DNA of 12,528 nt from Synergistaceae bacterium UBA5560. GTDB lineage: Bacteria > Synergistota > Synergistia > Synergistales > Aminiphilaceae. The notes below the pieces were generated by a model. The model worked only from the letters and a program-made list of their open reading frames with translations, was not told where the DNA came from and searched no databases. Both the position numbers and the translations under genes were made by a program. Numbering within the stretch: the first letter of the stretch is position 1; each line of letters begins with the position of its first letter. The DNA lies in NCBI GenBank assembly GCA_002425685.1, contig DIMS01000086.1, positions 27,296 to 39,823 on the forward strand, read 5' to 3'. Positions 5,816 through 12,528 of the stretch are shown piece after piece.

Positions 5816-7913
5816 AAATGCGAAGCCTGCGGGCGAAAAGACCGGACGGCGTGAAGGGGCGGAACGCGCCCACCTGGAGATCCGCCTGGACGGGGAACGC
5901 TTCGTCGCGGAGGTGTCCGTACCGCAACTCCTCGGCGATGCCCTCGCCGAGGCGGGCTTTCCCCTTGAAATGCCCTGCGGCGGCCAGGGGCGGTGCGGCA
6001 AATGCCGGGTCCGCGCAGCGGGCGCCCTTTCGCCCCTGGAGACCGCTTCCGCCGCGTCTCTCGGAGAGGACTCCGGAATCCCCGCCATTGTCGCATCCTC
6101 CTCCGGCGGAAAGAGCTGTTCCGGCAAGACGCCCTCCCCGTCCCCCCGGATCGCGCACACCCTCGGCGAAACCGCCCCATACCCAAACCCTCCGGTCACA
6201 CACGCCCTCGGCGACACCAAGCCCCCGGGCTCTTCAGACGACACGGGCGAACTCCGGCTCGCCTGTCGTACCGTGATGGAGGGGGACTGCACGGTCTTTC
6301 TCCACGCGGAGGAAAGCACCGGGCACCTTTCCGGACATCCCGCCCGCCTGCGCACCCCCATCGCGGAGCGGAACAAAGACTCCCAGGACCTCCTTCCCCT
6401 TCCGGAAGGGCTCCTCGCGGCGTGCACGACTACGGCGTTTTCTCTTTCCTGGAAGGCGACGGAACAGGCGGAGGACGTCCGTACGGTGTTTCTCCGCGCA
6501 CTCGCCGATGCGGAGTTTCCCCTTTCCGACGCAGCGTGCCGGAGCGCGCTCCAGAACGCTCTGCGGGCCTGGACACCCGGAAAGGACCTCGCCGCCTCGG
6601 TCCATCGCCGCCGGGGGCGGACCTGGCTCACCTCCGGCGGGGAGGAGCTCTGCGGTGCCGCCTGCGATCTGGGGACCACCACGGTGGCGTGCCGCCTCTT
6701 CCGCCTTCGGGACGGCGCGCTTCTGGCCACCCGGTCCGGAAGAAATCTCCAGAGCCACTTCGGCGGCGACGTCATCGCCCGGATCGCCGCCGCGACAGCG
6801 CACGACCCGGACGATCCCGGAAAAGACACCCCCCTCTTCCGACTGCAGCGCCTCGCCGCGGAAACGCTGGAGACCTTCCTGCTCCAGGCCGCCCGGGACG
6901 CGGGAATCTCTCCCTCCGCGGTGAGCGAGATCGTCTGCTGCGGCAATTCCGCCATGCACTCCCTGTTCTACGGCTACCGACCGGTCTTTCTCTCGCGCCT
7001 TCCCTTTCTTCCGGCGGAGAGAATCTCCCCCGAGCTGCCCGGGGCGTCCCTCGGACTCCACGCCTTCGGCGGGGCGTCCGTGCGCTTTCTGCCCCTCGTC
7101 GGCGGCTTCGTGGGGGGCGACACGACGGGCCTGCTCCTGGCGGCCCGAACGCTCCTGCCCCCGAAAAAACGGCGACTCCTCCTGGACCTCGGCACGAACG
7201 GGGAGATCGTCCTCCAGTGGGAGGAACGCCTCCTCGCCTGCTCCACCGCGGCGGGACCGGCCTTCGAGGGGGGCAACATCTCCTGCGGCATGCCCGCCAC
7301 GGAGGGAGCCGTCATCGGGGTGGAACGCGCCGAAGACGGATGGCACTGCACCGTCGCGGGCGGCGGGGCACCCGCGGGACTCTGCGGCTCGGGGCTGCTC
7401 GACGCCCTGGCAGTGCTCCGCTCGTGGAACCTGGTCGGGCCGGACGGACGTCTCGTCTCTCCCGGGGAGGCTCCCCTCCGATTTCGCCCTCTTCTCTCCG
7501 GGGACACAGGAGGAAGCAACCGGGGCATCGAGCTGGCAAAGGGAGTGCGGCTCACCCAGAAGGACATCCGGGAGTTTCAGCTCGCCAAGGGAGCGGTCCG
7601 GGCCGGAGCGGAGCTTCTCCTGGAGGAAGTGGGGGGCGCATGGAGCGACCTGGAGGAGTGCGTCGCCGCAGGGGCCTTCGGCAGCTCCCTGAGGCCCGCA
7701 TCCCTGGTCGCCACGGGACTCCTTCCCCCCGAGACGGCGGAGCGCATCACCCCCCTCGGCGGCGGCGCGGGAGAGGGATGCCGTCTGGTTCTCCTCGGCG
7801 AAGACCCTCTTTGGGAGGAGGCGTGCCGCGTCGCCGCGGCGACGCACCACGTGGACTTGGGGGGACATCCCCGCTTCCAGGAGATCTTCGTGCGCTTTCT
7901 CGCCCTGGCCTGA
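5805..7913 (+). CDS. RACo-type reductive activator of corrinoid proteins
   Basis: A 702-residue protein with an N-terminal [2Fe-2S] ferredoxin domain and a C-terminal ASKHA-type ATPase domain (DUF4445), the layout of activators that use ATP to re-reduce Co(II) corrinoid proteins to Co(I). The cluster ligands are Cys58, Cys64 and Cys67 (CGGQGRCGKC), with Cys154 (LACRT) as the fourth. The phosphate loop is ACDLGTTTVA (286-295). Further family motifs are CCGNSAMHSL (378-387), FVGGDTTG (435-442), DLGTNGEIVL (461-470) and STAAGPAFEGGNISCGM (480-496). The distance from Cys67 to Cys154 is enlarged by a Pro/Ser/Gly-rich stretch (about 80-148) containing a degenerate 15-residue-period repeat. The ATG overlaps the GTPase stop codon by 11 nt and has only a weak GGTGG upstream, so translational coupling is likely. 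The family call is secure; the corrinoid partner is not encoded in this window. Confidence 0.9.
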   Translation: MHSENAKPAGEKTGRREGAERAHLEIRLDGERFVAEVSVPQLLGDALAEAGFPLEMPCGGQGRCGKCRVRAAGALSPLETASAASLGEDSGIPAIVASSSGGKSCSGKTPSPSPRIAHTLGETAPYPNPPVTHALGDTKPPGSSDDTGELRLACRTVMEGDCTVFLHAEESTGHLSGHPARLRTPIAERNKDSQDLLPLPEGLLAACTTTAFSLSWKATEQAEDVRTVFLRALADAEFPLSDAACRSALQNALRAWTPGKDLAASVHRRRGRTWLTSGGEELCGAACDLGTTTVACRLFRLRDGALLATRSGRNLQSHFGGDVIARIAAATAHDPDDPGKDTPLFRLQRLAAETLETFLLQAARDAGISPSAVSEIVCCGNSAMHSLFYGYRPVFLSRLPFLPAERISPELPGASLGLHAFGGASVRFLPLVGGFVGGDTTGLLLAARTLLPPKKRRLLLDLGTNGEIVLQWEERLLACSTAAGPAFEGGNISCGMPATEGAVIGVERAEDGWHCTVAGGGAPAGLCGSGLLDALAVLRSWNLVGPDGRLVSPGEAPLRFRPLLSGDTGGSNRGIELAKGVRLTQKDIREFQLAKGAVRAGAELLLEEVGGAWSDLEECVAAGAFGSSLRPASLVATGLLPPETAERITPLGGGAGEGCRLVLLGEDPLWEEACRVAAATHHVDLGGHPRFQEIFVRFLALA
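6150..6221 (+). repeat. Degenerate two-copy repeat in the RACo linker
   Basis: Codons 116-123 (IAHTLGET) and 131-138 (VTHALGDT) are related, with 19 of 24 nucleotides identical at a 45-nt period, separated by a Pro-rich spacer. It lies in the low-complexity linker between the third and fourth ferredoxin cysteines. Expansion by local duplication is a reasonable inference. Confidence 0.45.
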
Positions 7914-7976
7914 ATTTCACTGCGGTGCCGCAACGACGGTCTATGGCCTTCTCGCTTTTTCGGAGACATCCTCACC

Positions 7977-7994
7977 CCTTTTCGAGAAAGGAGG
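7977..7994 (+). promoter_or_regulatory. Strong RBS partly inside a small hairpin
   Basis: AAAGGAGG (7987-7994) lies 7 nt before the ATG at 8002. CCTTT (7977-7981) can pair with AAAGG (7987-7991), and TTCTCG (7949-7954) could alternatively pair with CGAGAA (7983-7988). Both would cover the left side of the Shine-Dalgarno. The 88-nt gap here is the only sizeable one inside the operon. Confidence 0.4.
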
Positions 7995-8001
7995 CGTTTT
8001 C

Positions 8002-8919
8002 ATGCCGGTCCTGCGCCACACCCCTCTGACCTTCACGGCCGAGGCCATTCTCCGCATCGCCGGGGGTGCGCGCACCCCCCGGAGCGACGCGCCCTCCTCC
8101 GGGGACGCTTCTTCCTCCGGAGGAACCCGACGGTTCTCTCCGGAGCGACAGGAGAAGTTCCGCCCGCTCGCGGAGGAGATGCGCGTTCTCGCCCTCACCT
8201 GCGCCGCTCCTGCCGCGGCCTGGGAGCGCTACGCCCTGGAAAGCGCGATCCCCGAGACGGGAACGGTGACGCTCTGTGCGCGCCCTCTTGCGGACCCCCG
8301 CGATGAGGGCGATGCCGTTCCTCCCAAAGGCGGGGGATTCTCCATGCCGGAACAGGCGGAAGGAGATGCGGACGGCGACGAAACACCCCGCCTCTCCCTC
8401 TTCCTCGGGGAGAGCGCCACCTACCTGGGGGGGGCGGCCTACGTCTTCGCCGCCGTCACCACCATCGGCCCGGAACTGGAGAGACGGCTCGCCGCCTTCG
8501 AGGCCGAGGGGGATCTCCTCCGGGCCTACTTTCTCGACGCCGCAGGCGTGCTCGCCCTGGAAAGCGCCTCCGCCGCGCTGCGGCGCCTCGCCCGGGACTG
8601 CGCCGCCGGAGAGGGGCGCTCCCTTTCCCCAACCCTGCTCCCCGGCTCGGCGCCGGGATGGTCCGTGGAGGGGCAGGAGACGCTGCTCCGCCTCGCGGGA
8701 GGCGACCGTCTGGGCATCACCATCACCGAGGGAGCCATGCTCCGCCCTCTCATGTCGGGGTCGTTCCTCCTCGGCGTGGGGGACTTCGAGGGTAAAAAAC
8801 ATCCCGCCACGCTCTGCAGGGGATGCGCGCGCCACGAAACCTGCCTTTGGCGCCAGGTGGAGGGTGAAACGCCCGAACCGGCGGAAAGCGGCAGCGACGC
8901 CAGAGAGGAGAAGGCATGA
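8002..8919 (+). CDS. MetH-activation-domain homologue (stand-alone)
   Basis: A 305-residue soluble protein resembling the reactivation domain of cobalamin-dependent methionine synthase, in the stand-alone form often found in anaerobes near corrinoid methyltransferases. MetH's domain binds S-adenosylmethionine and remethylates oxidised cobalamin; whether stand-alone forms do so is not established. The core segment ATYLGGAAYVFAAVTTIG (139-156), the helix DLLRAYFLDAAGVLALES (171-188), and TLLPGSAPGWSVEGQ (211-225) leading to GITITEGAMLRPLMSGSFLLGVG follow the family order. The usual SPGYG is altered to LPGSAPGW. Cys272, Cys275 and Cys281 (C-x2-C-x5-C) close the domain. Residues about 22-46 and 101-130 are Gly/Ser/Asp-rich inserts. 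A G8 run (8427-8434) encodes LGG. The start has AAAGGAGG 7 nt upstream, and the stop overlaps the next gene by 4 nt. Confidence 0.75.
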   Translation: MPVLRHTPLTFTAEAILRIAGGARTPRSDAPSSGDASSSGGTRRFSPERQEKFRPLAEEMRVLALTCAAPAAAWERYALESAIPETGTVTLCARPLADPRDEGDAVPPKGGGFSMPEQAEGDADGDETPRLSLFLGESATYLGGAAYVFAAVTTIGPELERRLAAFEAEGDLLRAYFLDAAGVLALESASAALRRLARDCAAGEGRSLSPTLLPGSAPGWSVEGQETLLRLAGGDRLGITITEGAMLRPLMSGSFLLGVGDFEGKKHPATLCRGCARHETCLWRQVEGETPEPAESGSDAREEKA

Positions 8920-10310
8920 TGACGACGGGAAAAGAACTTGTGCTGCAGGCATTGCACTTCCAACCGGTAGAGCGCACCCCCTGGGTCCCCTTCACGGGGG
9001 TCCACTCGGCCCGGCTCCTCGAACAGGACGCAACGACCTATCTTCAAGATGCCTCCTCCATCGTGCGGGGGGTGACCCTCGCGGCAGAGCGTACTCTCGC
9101 CGACGGCGTCTGCGCCGTCTTCGACCTCCAGGTGGAGGCGGAGCTCCTGGGATGTCGCCTCAAGTGGTCCCCGAACAATCCTCCCGCCGTGGCCTCCCAC
9201 GTGCTGGAGGAGGGAAAGGCGCTGGCGGACCTGCCCTCCCTCGCGAAGGACCGCGGGCGCATTCCCCTGTGCCTGGAGGCAACCCGGGAACTCGTCCGCA
9301 CCGTCGGAGACCGACTCGCGGTCTTCTCCCTTCTCTGCGGTCCCTTCACGCTGGCGCTCCATCTGGCGGGGCAGTCCTTCCTCACGGATCTCATCGAAAA
9401 ACCCGAGTATGCCCAGGAGATCCTCCGCTTCTGCAGCGACACGTCCTGCCGCCTCGCAGCGTGGTATCTCGAGACGGGATCGCCCGTGGTGGCCATCGTG
9501 GACCCCATGACGAGCCAGATCTCCCCCCGCCACTTCCGAAAGTTCGTTGCCCCCTGTCTGGAGCCGGTCATCGCCACCATCCGGGAGAAGGGCGGCATCG
9601 CCTCGCTTTTCTGCTGCGGCGACGCAACGAAGAATATCGAACTCATGATGCAGTGCGGTCCCCATTCCGTCGCCTTCGATGAACAGGTGGACCTGGCACT
9701 GGTGCGGGATCTGGCGAAGAAGCACCGCGTCAGCTTCGAGGGAAACATGCCCCTCACCACGACGCTGCTCTTCGGCTCCCCTCTCGAATGCGCCCGGGAT
9801 GCGGCAGCGCGGCTCGACATCGGCGGCAAGGAAGGCTACATCCTCTCCCCCGGCTGCGACCTTCCCTTCCACACGCCCCTGTACAACCTGGAGGCTGTGG
9901 GGCGGTTCGTCCGTTTCGGCGAACTCCCCCAGGAGACGGCGGGGTTCATCTCCCTCGAACAGGCCCTGGCCGCCGCGGATGAGAGCGGAGAGGAGTTGCA
10001 GCCGGTGGAGATCGTCCCCGGAAGAGTCTTCATCGAGATCGTCACCCTCGATTCCGAGGGGTGCGCCCCCTGCCAGTACATGTGCGAGGCCGTGCGGAGC
10101 GTGGAAGAACACTACGGAAAGCGGCTCCTCTGGCGGGAGACGCTCATCAAGAGCCTCGCGGGCATCCGCCGCACCCAGAAGCTGGGAGTCTCCACCCTCC
10201 CCACGCTGCTCATGAACAACGAGATCGTCTTCGACAATCTCGTCCCCACCCGGGAGGAACTGATTCGGGAGATCGACCGCCGTCTTTCGGGACCCCTGGG
10301 AGAGCGCTGA
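8916..10310 (+). CDS. MtaA/CmuA-like methyltransferase fused to thioredoxin-like domain
   Basis: A 464-residue protein with a UroD-fold domain (about 1-345), as in corrinoid-dependent methyltransferases MtaA, MtbA and CmuA, and a C-terminal thioredoxin-like domain (about 368-460). The UroD part has LQALHFQPVERTPWVPF at the N-terminus, DLQVEAELLGC (70-80), and the late CDLPFHTPLYNL with Cys314. MtaA relatives activate a thiol using zinc held by H-x-C plus a late Cys; here the first motif reads LFCCGD (231-236), with Phe232 where His is expected. The C-terminal part has CAPC (383-386) plus Cys390, and TLPT (427-430) with the likely cis-Pro429. Start codons ATG at 8916 and 8919 are both possible, with AGAGGAG upstream; the 4-nt overlap with the previous gene suggests coupled translation. 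It is the last gene of the operon, 24 nt from a convergent gene. A real decarboxylase role in haem synthesis is unlikely. Confidence 0.8.
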   Translation: MMTTGKELVLQALHFQPVERTPWVPFTGVHSARLLEQDATTYLQDASSIVRGVTLAAERTLADGVCAVFDLQVEAELLGCRLKWSPNNPPAVASHVLEEGKALADLPSLAKDRGRIPLCLEATRELVRTVGDRLAVFSLLCGPFTLALHLAGQSFLTDLIEKPEYAQEILRFCSDTSCRLAAWYLETGSPVVAIVDPMTSQISPRHFRKFVAPCLEPVIATIREKGGIASLFCCGDATKNIELMMQCGPHSVAFDEQVDLALVRDLAKKHRVSFEGNMPLTTTLLFGSPLECARDAAARLDIGGKEGYILSPGCDLPFHTPLYNLEAVGRFVRFGELPQETAGFISLEQALAAADESGEELQPVEIVPGRVFIEIVTLDSEGCAPCQYMCEAVRSVEEHYGKRLLWRETLIKSLAGIRRTQKLGVSTLPTLLMNNEIVFDNLVPTREELIREIDRRLSGPLGER

Positions 10311-10334
10311 ACGAACCGGCTTCGCGCCCCCGCG

Positions 10335-11282
10335 TCAGGCGGCGTCCTTCTCGTAGGGAACGCCGTCCGTGGCGGGGGCCACCGCCTTTCCCACGAACCC
10401 CACGAGGATTGCAAGGGTGAGGATGAAGGGGATCATTGCCAGGAGCTGGGAGGGAACAGGCAGCAGACGCTGCATGTCCGCCCGCCCCATGAAGACCACC
10501 AGTCCCTGGGCCGCGCCGAAGAGCAGGCACGCCACCGCCGCTCCCTGGGGCTTCCACTTGCCGAAGATCATCGCCGCCAATGCGATGAATCCCTGTCCGC
10601 AGATGAGGGTGGCGCTGAAGCGGGACACCACGGCGACGCTCATGGCGGCCCCACCGAACCCCGCCAGCACGCCACCGGAGACGACCGCGAGGTACTTGAG
10701 GCGGTCCACGTCGATGCCCAGGGTGTCCGCCGCCCTCGGGTGCTCTCCCACGGCGCGGAGCCGCAGACCCAGACGAGTACGATAGAGCACGAACCAGAGA
10801 ACTCCCACCAGGAAAAATCCCACGTAGACCGTGGCGTACTGATTGAGGACCATGTCCCAGAAACCGTTCTGGGGAAAAACGCCGTTCAGAGGACGTGAGA
10901 TCTTGGCGTCCAGCGGAAGGGCAAGTGTCTGAGTGGCCCCGTCGAAGAGAAGCCGCGCGCAGAACAGGGAGATGCCGGGGCCGAGAAAGTTCAGGGCAAT
11001 GCCCGAGACCACCTGGTTCGCCTTGAAGGTCACACAGGCCACGGCGTGAAGCAGGGCCAGAAGTCCTCCCGCGACCCCCGCGGCGAAGAAGCCCAACCAC
11101 GCGTCCTGCAGGAAATAGCCCACCGCGGCTCCCACGAAGGCGCCGAAGGTCATCATCCCCTCCAGGCCGATGTTCACCACCCCCGCGTTTTCCGAGACAG
11201 TGCCCCCGAGCGCCGCATAAAGAAGCGGCGTGGCGTACATGAGGGTCGTTCCCAGGATGAAGGCGACGCTCTCAAGAAACAT
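10335..11282 (-). CDS. BMP-type ABC importer permease (NupQ/COG1079-like)
   Basis: A 315-residue inner-membrane permease of the BPD_transp_2 family, of the type that works with a BMP-family lipoprotein to import nucleosides or related compounds. It is almost entirely hydrophobic helices, beginning with ATPLLYAALGGTVSENAGVVNIGLEGMM (18-45), a hallmark of this subfamily, and LYRTRLGLRLRAVGEHPRAADTLGI in the cytoplasmic coupling loop, which contacts the ATPase. Its ATG at 11282 lies inside the upstream permease gene (11-nt overlap), with GGGGAG a few nucleotides before it, so translation is probably coupled. It runs convergent to the corrinoid operon with only 24 nt between stop codons and no visible terminator. 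The cargo cannot be read from sequence. Confidence 0.88.
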   Translation of the reverse strand: MFLESVAFILGTTLMYATPLLYAALGGTVSENAGVVNIGLEGMMTFGAFVGAAVGYFLQDAWLGFFAAGVAGGLLALLHAVACVTFKANQVVSGIALNFLGPGISLFCARLLFDGATQTLALPLDAKISRPLNGVFPQNGFWDMVLNQYATVYVGFFLVGVLWFVLYRTRLGLRLRAVGEHPRAADTLGIDVDRLKYLAVVSGGVLAGFGGAAMSVAVVSRFSATLICGQGFIALAAMIFGKWKPQGAAVACLLFGAAQGLVVFMGRADMQRLLPVPSQLLAMIPFILTLAILVGFVGKAVAPATDGVPYEKDAA

Positions 11283-12525
11283 GCCCTCTCCCCTTCTCTC
11301 CGGCGCTCGCCGTCTCCGCTTCTGTCGTTGCTTCCGCGAGCGCTTCTTCCGTGTCTCTTTTCCGTTTCGTTTCCTGGCCGCCGGAAGCGCTCCCTCCTTC
11401 GTCGCCTTTCCTCCGCCTCCATCGTTCCGTGAGGAGAGGAACGCATCGCGGCATGGCCACGAAGAAGACGATGGCCCCCATGACGATGTTCACCACTTCC
11501 GTCGGAGCCCGAAGAGCAAATTGCAGCTTCGAGCCGCCGTACTTGAGAGCCCCGAAGAGAAATCCGCTGAGAACGCATCCCAAAGGCGTGTTGTTGCCGA
11601 TGAGCGCCACGGCGATGCCGTCGAAGCCGAAGCCCTCCATGGCGGCGAGTTCCGCCGCCTGCCTCGTCCATCCCAGGACGTGAAACGCCCCGGCGGCCCC
11701 CGCGAGAGCTCCCGAAATCGCCATGGAACGGACGACGTTCCGCTTCACGTCGATCCCGCCGTACTCCGCGCAAGACGAGTTGAATCCCACGGCGCGCAGC
11801 TCGTACCCGAGGGTCGTCCGATTCAGAATCCACCAACACAGGAAAGCCAGCCCGAGGGCCAGAAAAATGCCCGCGTTGAAGGGCGTGCGGAGCACGTCGC
11901 TCCAGAGAGGATTCACCGCCCGCCAGGCGAGCCCCGCCTCGCTGGTCTCCCAGACACCGAGAATTTCGATGCGCGCCGAGTCCCGGACGAACTCCGTAGC
12001 GGTGGCGGCGGCACGCGTGATTCCCGGGCGCGTGACCACAAAGTTGTTCCCGTAGAGGGCGATCCAGTTGAGCATGATCGTGCCGATGACCTCGTTCACG
12101 CCCCAGCGGGCCTTGAGGAATCCCGCGAGGGCGCCCCAGAGCGCCGCCGCGATCATTCCGGCCCCGGCGGCGGCGACGGCGTGCACCAGCGGCGGCAGCT
12201 CCACAAAGGCCCCCGTCAGGGCCGCCGCCAGGGCGCCGAGGATGAACTGTCCCTCCGCGCCGATGTTGAAGAGCCCCGTGCGGAAGGCAAAAGCCACAGA
12301 AAGCCCTGTGAGAATCAGCGGCGTCGCGTAGATGACCGTATAGGCCATGTAGCTCGGCCTCGAAAAGATGCCCCGGAAGATCACCGAAAAGGCACGGAAG
12401 GGATCGTACCCCGCTGCGGCGAGAAAGAGCCCTCCCACGACGAATCCCATCGCCACCGAGAGGAGCGTCACTACGAGCGGCGACGCCCGGCGGCGCTCCT
12501 TTCCCGGAGAAGTCACCATGCGCAT
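11272..12525 (-). CDS. BMP-type ABC importer permease (NupP/COG4603-like)
   Basis: A 417-residue inner-membrane permease, partner of the preceding NupQ-like protein. Features include ATPLILTGLSVAFAFRTGLFNIGAEGQ (67-93), the hallmark of this subfamily, GVNEVIGTIMLNWIALY, and the coupling loop TTLGYELRAVGFNSSCAEYGGI. Nearly all of it is membrane helices except for the C-terminal 50 or so residues, a charged tail rich in Glu, Arg, Thr and Ala that is absent from typical members. The start is placed at ATG 12525; ATG 12519 is also possible and the region upstream is cut by the window, so the true start may lie further out. The ATPase and BMP lipoprotein genes are expected to the right on the same strand. 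Functional connection to the neighbouring corrinoid genes is unproven. Confidence 0.85.
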   Translation of the reverse strand: MRMVTSPGKERRRASPLVVTLLSVAMGFVVGGLFLAAAGYDPFRAFSVIFRGIFSRPSYMAYTVIYATPLILTGLSVAFAFRTGLFNIGAEGQFILGALAAALTGAFVELPPLVHAVAAAGAGMIAAALWGALAGFLKARWGVNEVIGTIMLNWIALYGNNFVVTRPGITRAAATATEFVRDSARIEILGVWETSEAGLAWRAVNPLWSDVLRTPFNAGIFLALGLAFLCWWILNRTTLGYELRAVGFNSSCAEYGGIDVKRNVVRSMAISGALAGAAGAFHVLGWTRQAAELAAMEGFGFDGIAVALIGNNTPLGCVLSGFLFGALKYGGSKLQFALRAPTEVVNIVMGAIVFFVAMPRCVPLLTERWRRRKGDEGGSASGGQETKRKRDTEEALAEATTEAETASAGEKGRGHVS

Positions 12526-12528
12526 CGC

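Noticed and set aside
4448..6955. An 835-codon open frame on the minus strand opposite the GTPase and RACo genes
   Set aside because: It is Arg/Pro/Ser-rich with no recognisable motif and lies antisense to two genes with clear family motifs; long antisense frames are expected at this GC content. The same applies to frames at 3-1484 (+), 5993-8029 (+), 6234-7868 (-), 8276-9682 (+) and 8526-10112 (-).
8916..10310. Uroporphyrinogen decarboxylase of haem synthesis
   Set aside because: The operon context, the late Cys314 motif and the fused thioredoxin-like domain fit methyltransferase relatives of this fold rather than the haem enzyme.
1..12528. CRISPR arrays, insertion sequences, tRNA or rRNA genes
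   Set aside because: No regularly spaced direct repeats, transposase motifs, terminal inverted repeats or tRNA-like folds were seen in the intergenic regions.

Overview
The window is GC-rich, densely packed bacterial DNA, apparently from a strict anaerobe. The gene families (a RACo-type corrinoid activator, a MetH-activation-domain homologue, an MtaA/CmuA-like methyltransferase and BMP-type ABC permeases) would fit Synergistota or a high-GC clostridium. That placement is inference from gene content; no rRNA or marker gene is present.

Layout. (1) Positions 1-2819 are read leftward: the first codons of an unidentified gene at the edge, a Nif3/DUF34-like metal protein (246-1274), a strong intrinsic terminator (1303-1365), a small MpsC/DUF2294 protein (1406-1765) with its own well-formed promoter, and a one-component regulator made of a winged helix plus an FCD ligand domain (1863-2819). 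(2) An AT-rich divergent promoter region (2820-3009) separates the regulator from a rightward FAD-dependent oxidoreductase of the GidA/TrmFO-like superfamily (3010-4347), which is followed by a hairpin. (3) After a leader with three consecutive hairpins there is a tight rightward operon (4571-10310): a COG0523/CobW-type GTPase, a [2Fe-2S]-ASKHA reductive activator of corrinoid proteins, a stand-alone MetH-reactivation-domain homologue, and an MtaA-like UroD-fold methyltransferase fused to a thioredoxin-like domain. (4) Convergent to it, on the minus strand, are two overlapping permease genes of a BMP-family (nucleoside/simple-sugar type) ABC importer (10335-12525). The ATPase and binding protein presumably lie beyond the right edge.

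How the genes may work together. The 4571-10310 operon looks like a maintenance and transfer module for a cobalamin-dependent methyl-transfer pathway: RACo-like proteins re-reduce inactive Co(II) corrinoid proteins, MtaA-like proteins move methyl groups to or from corrinoid, and COG0523 GTPases insert or deliver metals. No corrinoid protein and no MttB/MtaB-type substrate methyltransferase is encoded here, so the module must serve a partner elsewhere or do something different.

The most notable observations are: a 17-bp operator-like sequence (15/17 identical) at the same distance from a TTGACA -35 box in front of both the small MpsC gene and the FAD oxidoreductase gene, flanking the FCD regulator; an MtaA-like protein whose usual zinc-ligand His is Phe and which carries its own CAPC thioredoxin-like domain; a four-cysteine cluster in the FAD protein; a non-canonical Cys motif in the GTPase; and low-complexity inserts in nearly every protein of the operon.
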